From assembly GCF_000940805.1 (NCBI RefSeq), contig NZ_CP007142.1, forward strand, positions 3,758,593 to 3,822,592: a stretch of DNA of 64,000 nt. Direction: 5' to 3'. Within the stretch, counting starts at the first letter, position 1. Each line of letters opens with the position of its first letter. This DNA is from Gynuella sunshinyii YC6258. Its GTDB lineage: Bacteria > Pseudomonadota > Gammaproteobacteria > Pseudomonadales > Natronospirillaceae. The notes under the pieces were generated by a model, which saw nothing but the letters and a program-made list of their open reading frames with translations, was not told the DNA's origin and made no database searches. Both the position numbers and the translations under genes were made by a program. This document shows positions 22,301 to 31,300 of the stretch, piece by piece.

Positions 22301-25300
22301 TGACCAGAACCTGATCATGACCGGACTCCAGACACTGATAAAATGCCTCCAGCCCGTTGGCTGTTTGCAGGACACTCATGCCAAGGGTCTGTTGCAATTG
22401 TGTCAGCCGGTCAGCATCGATATTCATGCCGCCGTCCTGCCACAACGGCCAGTTGATCGACAACGTTCGGCCCCGGCATTTTTGCGCTGCCACCTGCTGA
22501 TTGCGGTCGCGGGCAAACTGATCCATGTAGCCGTTGGCTACGGCGTAATCCGCCTGCCCCGGGCTGCCCAGGGGCGCAGCAATGGACGAAAACAGCACCC
22601 AGAAATCCAGATCAATATGCCGGGTGGCACGATCAAGATTGTCTGTGCCGGTTACTTTGGCAGCCAATACCTGTTCGAACTCCACCGCTGTCTTATTCAG
22701 AATATAACGATCCGCCGTCACACCGGCACAATGCAGAATACCGTGCAGGGATTGGTACTGTTGCTCGATAGTCTGAATTAACTGGCTGACCTGTTGCTCA
22801 TCGGCGATGTCTACCGCTTTATAGACAATGCGTTCGCTGGCACCGGATATGGACTGCAATGTTGCCTGTTGCGCGGCTGTCAGCGCAGAGCGTCCGGTCA
22901 GAATTATGTGCGCATGCTGGCTCTGACGGATGATTTCCTGGCAGAAAATCTGTCCCAATGCCCCCAACCCTCCGGTAATCAGATAAGTGCCCTGATCACG
23001 AAAAGCGATGGCCGGTGTTTGCTGGCGGGGTTGTATTTCCTGCCAATGCAGCACCTGACGCATGTCACCCTGATATTGCACAACCGCATCGGCAGTACCC
23101 TGATTTTCCGTCAACCGGGCACAGAGGGTTTCTGCGTCGATATCTGCATCAACCTGAATCAATTGCGTCGACAGTAAGGGATTTTCCAGAGCGGCGGTTT
23201 TCAGCAGTGCCCCTAAACCCCGGAAAACACTCTGTTCCGGAGCATTGGCAATGACCAGCTGCAACCGCACAAGTTGCCGGGGTCTGGTGTTGAAGATATC
23301 GCGGATGTACTCGAAACACTCAACGGCATATTGCTGATACCGTGCCGCCACAGGCTGCGCTGGCGGTGTCGTTAATGACCGGCAGTGACTGTGCGGCAGA
23401 CTCTGCTCAAGGGTTTCACCATGGATATGCGGTAATTCGCACAGGATAACGTGGTGGTGTTCCGGCGCTGCGGTCGTTACATTGGTAGCCGCCCGGGTCT
23501 GCCAGACGGGTACCGCCAGTAACTTTCCGACCTGCTGAGCCGCCCCGGAAGCGACATCTGTATTCAACACTCTGGAGGAAAATCCCTGCAACTGAACGCA
23601 GATATTGCCGGCCGGATCCAACAGATCAATATCCAGACGGATCACTTTATCCGTTGGCTGGCTTTCTGCTGCGTAGCGTATCCAGGCGAACATATCCCGG
23701 GTGCATGGGCTCAGAATACGAATGGACTCCAGCGCGAACGGTAACGAAATCTGCTGCGACATCTGTTCTTTGTTCGTTAACAGGCCAACAGATGCCTGTA
23801 AGGCACTGTCCAGCAGACTGGGATGCAAGCGGTATGATTGATAATCGTCTTCGACGGCAGCCGGCAATGCCAAACGCGCCAACAACTGCCGCTCTCCGGA
23901 CATGACCGATACAACTCCCTGATGGGCCGGTCCGTACTCAACACCTGCCGCCGTAAAGTGGTCATACAGTTCAGAGGCTGGCAAATGATGCTGATGCATT
24001 TGGTTCTGTAGCTGTGTGATCTCCTGCGTCATCACCACCGGTTGCAGGCAGAATACGGCCCGGCCACGACAATGAATGACCGTTTGATCCGCCTCTGTGC
24101 GGTAGATTTCAAAGGTGATCTGTTGTTCATGGGTATCGTCAGCACTGTCTGCGCTCACCGCAATGGACAGCGTCGTTGCGGAACTGACTACCAACGGTTG
24201 TATCCAGACGATGTCGTGCAGCTCCAATATCGCAGCCTCGGGCCACTGTGGCAGTGCCTCGAAAATGGCCGCTCGGGCCATCTCCAGATACACCACTGCC
24301 GGCAGAATTTTCTGACCCTGGATCTGATGGTCTTGCAGGAAAAATTCCGTGCCATTGAAGTCAGTGCTGTAACGTTGCTGCCCCAGATCCGAAGTGTTGC
24401 GGTGCAGCAATGGATGAAGTACTGCCTGACCGTTCAAACGCTGAGCTGATGGCGTCGAAAGCGCATGGTGTTCAACCCAGTGCCGCTCTCTCGCAAAAGG
24501 ATAAGTGGGCAGCGGAATGCGCTTCGAACCCTGCTGAAACATGGCTGGATAATCCAGCGTATAACCCTGCACATACAGTTCAGCAATAGCCGTCAGTTGT
24601 TGCAGATAGTGACCACCATCCACCGCATCGCGACAGTTCTGAATGCATTGGTTGCCATAGCTGGTCAGTGCGGTTTGTTCGCGAGGTTTACCTTCCGGCA
24701 ACACGGCACTGTACAGCCGGCCACTGAGGTGATTTTTGGTATTGCCCTGCAACCACTGCTGCATCAGATCGATCAGCTCCTCGCGATCACGGGCAATACA
24801 GCAGAACCGGTGCGGCAGATGCATGCGACCGACAAACAGTGTGAAGCTCATGTCATTCAGAGAGATATCCGTCTGCCGCTCACAAAACGCAAACAGATTT
24901 TGAACCTGCTGTATCAGCTGTGGTTCAGTCAATGCCGACAGTACCAGCAGATATCCCGGTAAATCGATTGCGGCCGGCGCATGTGCCGGAGCCTCTTCAA
25001 TCACCATATGGGCATTGGTACCGCTGAAACCGAAGGAACTGATGGCCGCGCGTCGCCGCTGCTGATCCGCAGGCGACCATTCCTGCAATCCGGTGTTGAC
25101 GTAAAACGGGCTCGATGGGAAATCGATAGCCGGGTTACTTTCCTGAAAATGCAGGGAGGGTGGTATCTGTTGATGCCTGAGTGCCAGCAGGATTTTCAAT
25201 ACCCCGGCCACCCCGGCGGCAATGGCTGCATGTCCGATATTGGTTTTCACCGACCCAAGGGCACAGAACCCGGTTTTATCGGTATAGCGCCGGAATGCCC

Positions 25301-28300
25301 GGTTCAGAGCATTAAACTCCACCGGATCTCCGAGGCGGGTGCCGGTGCCGTGTGCTTCGACCATTTGGATAGTGGCCGGATCAATGCCGAACCGTTGGTA
25401 CACCGACAGCTCCAATCGCTCCTGAGATTGAGCGCTGGGCGCGGTAATGCCGTTGGTGCTGCCATCCTGATTCAGCCCGCTGCCAACGATGACACCATGA
25501 ATGCTGTCGCCATCCTGCATTGCGTCCGTCAGGCGTTTCAATACCACCACACCAACGCCTTCACCCGGCACAAAGCCATCGGCACGGGCATCGAATGCAT
25601 GACATTTACCTTCCGGTGAGAGCATGCCGGCGCGATTGGCGGCCTGATAGTAATCTGCGGTCATTTGCAGGAACACGCCACCGGCCAGGGCCATATCCAC
25701 TTCTTGAGACCAAAGGTTCTGACAGGCCAGATGAATCGCGACCAGAGAACTGGAACAGGCCGTATCGACGGCAATGGCCGGACCGTGCAGATCCAGATAA
25801 TAGGCGATGCGTGCGGGTATGACCGATCCGGCATTCCCCCAGAAAGCCTGAGCCGGAATGTCCCCGGCAAAACGGTCCATATAGTCCGATCTGGCACACC
25901 CCACAAAGACTCCGCACCGGCTGCGCTCCATCCCCTTGCCGCCATAACCGGCGTATTCCAGCGCCGTCCATGCCTGCTCCAGGAACAACCGCTGCTGCGG
26001 ATCCATATAACTGGCTTCGAGCGGTGAAATCTTAAAGAAGCCGGCATCAAACAAATCCATCGATTCGACAAAACTGCCTTTGGAGCAATACGCCTGGCCA
26101 CTATGATCGGCGCTGATGCAATCCGATCCATGCCAGCGACTGACCTCTTTGACCAGATTTTTTCCGACCCGCAGATGTTCCCAGAACTCATCGATGGATT
26201 CGGAATCGGCAAACCGCCCGCTCATACCGATAATGGCAATCTCAGGCGTTTCATTTTTGGCTGCTGAAGAAGCCCGAACCGTGGTTTCAGCGGTCAATGG
26301 GGATGCGGTTTCTGGCTTCCGGTTGACCGGTACCGGCGTTGCAGCCGTAGAGGTCAGCTGTTGGGTTAGCTGATCCGGCCAGTTCGCCAAGACATAATCG
26401 GCCAGTTTGATGACCGAGCTGTAATCAAACAGGTCCGTGGTCTGCAACTGGGTATGCAGTGATTCGTTGACGGAGAGGATGAAGTCCACACCGAGAATGG
26501 AGTCTATGCCGTAGTCGGCAAATGATGCTTCGTGATCGATCAGCTCCGGTGCAATCTCCAACGCCTCTGACAGTTTTTCAGCGATGACCTCACGGACATG
26601 GCTACCAATCATGGTTTCGGATGTGTCCGATACCGGTCGTGGCGCAGGAGCCGGAACCGACGACATCAGCTCGCGATCAACGTTATCCACTGAAGCCATA
26701 ACCGTATCCGCATCGCTGGTGGCTACTACAATCTGCTGCCCGAACTCATGGGCATCCGCCACCGGAAAAGCCACCGTTTCGAATCCGCTATCCTGGAGTG
26801 CCTGCTGCCATTGTGCCGATGCCAGCCCCGGACTGCCCGGCAGTCGCAGCGTTTCATCTTCATACAGCCACCAGCCATTCAGCAGTCCGAAGGTCAGGTG
26901 ATTGAACAGCGACCAGTTGCTGAGTTCATTTAACAGCATCACGCCGTGGGGCTTGAGCAATGCTCTGGCGTGCCGCAGGGTGGCACGAATATCGGGGGTT
27001 GCATGCAGAACATTACTGGCGATGACAAAATCATAATGAAGAACAGCAACGCCCTGTTGCTGAGGGGGTCTGGAGATATCCAGCAAGGCTGTGGTCAGGC
27101 CTGAAAACTGCGGCCGATAATGCTTATCGGCATGCATCAGAAAGGCTTTGGAAACATCGGTATAGCAATATTCCGTAATTGTATCGGCATACTGCTGCAA
27201 CACAGGCAACAGTTTGACCGTTGTGCCACCGGTACCGGCACCGATTTCCAGTATCCGGATACGGGCGTGCCTATCCGCCTGGAGCCGGTCACGGATGCAT
27301 CCTTGCAGAACCGCCACCAGCGCCTCATTGTAATAGTCGGCCAATACGTTACCTTGATAAATACCGGCCACCCGCTCCATCGACGATTTTGGAAACAATA
27401 TATCCGTTGCCAGACGCCGGCCGGATAACACATCCGGCAGGGCTTGCAGACACACTTCCAGCAAAGCGACCTGGGCGCGTTGATTCGGGTCATCCAGCCA
27501 ATCCGTTTTCTGATCGTGCCACTGGTTCCACAATTGCTCGACGGTTCCGATCCCGGAGGTCGGTCTGAGATGCTCATCCAGCAGTTGCTGTTGTTGCAGA
27601 TATTGCACACTGCTCTGAAGCCAGCGCTGATAGAACGCCACCGGCTGTCCGCTGAGCGGAGCGTCATCGAAGGCTCCCATCTCTGCGAGTATGGCAGCCA
27701 GCAGCTGCGGCAATAAAGTCTGCATCTGCTGTAATTCCGGTGTATCCAGGGCGGCCTGCAACGACGCCAGCCGCTGCGCTGTCAGCGCGCTTTCAGGCTC
27801 GATGAGGCGGGCGGAATTGTGTCGGGTCTGCGGCTCATCACAGTATTCAAACTGATATTGCTGCGGGTCAAATTCGCGCCACTGTTTCAGCGCTTCAAAG
27901 GTGCCGGGGAACATCGCCGCATTTTCCCCATCACGGGTCTGATACCAGGCAGAACATCCCGACGCAAACGAGCCGTTATGGTTACCCTCTCGGACAAAGT
28001 TCACAAAGCGCTCGACTTCCTCGGGTCTGATCTCCATGGCTTTGATGTCATGGTCTTCGCAGTAACGAATGATCTTGAGAATGTTCTCGCAACTATGTTC
28101 GTAAATAGCGGTAATCGATGTGGCATTGGTGCCAGAATTTGGACCCGCTCCCAAAAACATATTGGGAAACCCGGCCACCATACTGCCGGCATAGGTTCTG
28201 GGAAAACCACTGAAGTACTCTCCCAGATCCAGTTGATCACGACCGGTGATGGTAAAACAGGGCTTGAAGTCATTCAGGTCGTAACCGGTTGCCATGATAA

Positions 28301-31300
28301 TGATATCGAAGTCTTCACTGCCCTGATCGGTGCAGATACCTGAAGCGCTGATCGATCGGACGGGCTGAGTTTCCAGTCGGGCGTTTTCCGCCCGAATCTG
28401 CTGATGATAGGAATGGGACATACATGGCCGGCTGCAACCGGGCGAATAATCCGGCACCATGTTTTTATCGCGTAACCAGTGATAAAACGAGCGCCACTGA
28501 TCGTCCAGCAGACGGTCAAAATAGCGTTCAATCCGGGTATCCGGATGAAACGGATTAATGGCCACCGGGTCATTTGAAATGTGGTAAAACTCGTCTGCGG
28601 TAGCCAGATATTGTTTCCGGTGCCGTAACCAGAAATCGTAATCGCTGCTGAGTTTTCGCTGGGTCTGGGGGGTATAAACCGCTCTTGGATAGAGATATTT
28701 GGGAGAACGGGCGTAAACGACCAGTTTTTCGGCAACCGGCTGCAAAGTCTCCACCAGCTGAATCTGGGTGGTGCCATTACCGATGATGGCGATGCGTTTG
28801 CCGGCGAAATCCATTTCTTCGGCGTCACAATCCAGGGCGTGTTTCAGGGTGCCGCGAAAGCTCTGCATTCCGGGAATATCCGGCATTTTGCGACTGTGCC
28901 CAAGCCCTTCGTTAGCGCCATTAATAAAATACTTCGCGGTCACACTGGTGCCGTCGTCCAGGGTCACGCGCCAGTGTCCACTGTCGTCCTGATAACGGGC
29001 TGAAGCAATACGGGTATTGAATTCGATATGGCGGTACAGATCGTATTTCCGGGTAACGTCCTGCAGATATTTGAGGATGTCGGCCTGCTTGGCCCACATG
29101 TCACCTTTGAAATGTTCAAAAGAATAGGCATAGGCCAGCATGGGTATATCACAGCCGCAGCCGGGCCAGCGATTGACCAGCCAGACACCGCCGACATCGT
29201 GGTTTTTTTCGATAATCTTGAACGGAATATTGGCGCGTTTTAAAAACACACCCATACAGATGCCAAACAGTCCGGCTCCGCCGATGACGACCAACGGCGA
29301 CTCATCTGCACTGGGCTGCTCTGGTTGTTGTGGCGATTGCGATGCCGTCGCCGGGGTTTTATCTGTTGGCTGGGCCAGAGGGAACACTTCACCTGCAAAT
29401 GGATACGTCGGCAGATTGAGCCGCTGTGGCTGGCGACCGCCATAAAGTGAAGACCATTCCGGTTCGGCTCCCCCAACCCACTGTGCCAGGATTTCTGCCA
29501 GCGCGTCGTGGCTGATGTGATCAGGCATTTTGGCAATGCTGTTAACTTGTTTGCCGGGTTTTATCTGCCCCTGATAACAGTCTGCAATGTGTTTCGTTCC
29601 CTGAAGGTATGCATGCAGCCGCTCAATCAGCTGGCTCACCGAATCCACCACAAATGCCAATCGGTGTGCCATGCTGTCACGGCCGGTTTGCAGGGTGCAG
29701 GCCAGGCTATGCAATGCCAGTTTCTGGTTATCCTGACGGTTTAAAAAATCATGCAGATCGTGGGCACGCTGTCGTAACTGCTCTGCCGTTCTGGCCGACA
29801 GCGGTATTGCCGCAAAGTCATTGCTATCAATCATCACGGCCGGGCTTTCCGGCAGATATTCGGCAATCACCACATGAGCATTGGTGCCACTGCGGCCAAA
29901 AGCGCTGACCGCGCCGGTGCGGGATTTGTCAGGCTGACGCGGCCAGTCACGGCAGATTTTATTGAGGTACAACGGACTGTTGCTGAGATCGATAAAGTGG
30001 TTTGCCTGCTCACAATGGAGGCTGGCCGGAATCTGCTGATGCCGGATACCCTGCAACAGACTGACCACACTGACCAGTCCCGATGCCGCCATCGTGTGAC
30101 CCAGATTGCTTTTGCAACTGGTGATGGCACATTGGCCGATACTGCGGCCGTCAGCCAGGTTGTCAAACGCCTCAGCCAGGGCATTGATTTCCACCGGATC
30201 GCCCAGCCGGGTACCGGTTCCGTGGGCAACAATATGATCGATATCGGCCACATCGATCTGATGACTGCGGTAGAGTTGTTCGATCAATGCCGTCTGCATC
30301 CGGCCATTGGGTGCGGTAACACCGTTGGTCCGGCCATCAAAATTCACACCACTGGCCTTGATGACACCGTAAACAGGGTCACCATTCTCAATCGCGGCAG
30401 CTAAAGGTTTCAGCATCAGCACCACAACGGCTTCACTGACTCCGATGCCATTGGCCTGTTCGGCAAAACTGAAACACTGGCCCTGCGGCGATAACATGCC
30501 AGCCCGGGACATCATCAGATAGCTCTGCGGAGACAGACTCAATGCAATACCGGCCACCAGCGCGCTGTCACATTCCTGCTGTCGCAGACTGATAACTGCC
30601 TGATGCAATGCCACCAATGATGAGGAGCACGCGGTGTTGGTCACCAGCGCCGGTCCGTGCAGGTCCAGAAAGTATGATAGCCGGGATGAGATCATGGCTC
30701 CGCCACCGGTGCTCATGCCACGCCAGCCGACCAGCATGTCATACTGACTTTCCTCCATCCCGACAAATACCCCGGTATTACCACCCTGTAACGAACGCGG
30801 TGATATTCCGGCATCCTCAATGGCCCGGTAAGCTTCCATAAGCAACAGCCGTTCGGCCGGATCCATCTGCTGCGCCTCGCGTGGCGAGGTATCGAAAAAC
30901 AATGGATCAAACTCATCCACGCCATCGATAAAACCACCCGTATTGGTGGTGATGGTGTCGGCATATGCCTGCCAGTCCCAGCGTGATGATGGAATCTCGC
31001 GGATGGCATGTTTGCCTTCGGCCAGCAATGACCACAGCTCATCGACATTTGCCGCTCCGGGAAAACGACCGGACATGCCAACGATGGCAATTGGATTCGG
31101 ATGGTTTGCCTTCATTGCTGCGGATGGTTTGTCGGCCGTTTGTACTGTCACCCTGGTTTCTGGCGTCAGAGCCTCTTGTGTCACCGATGATTGTTCCAGC
31201 CATTGCTGCATCGCATTGCGGTGCCGCTCTACCAGATAATCACCGAGCAGATCGATAGTGAAGTAACTGAAGAAAATAGCCGGCGTGACAGCGATTGAAA

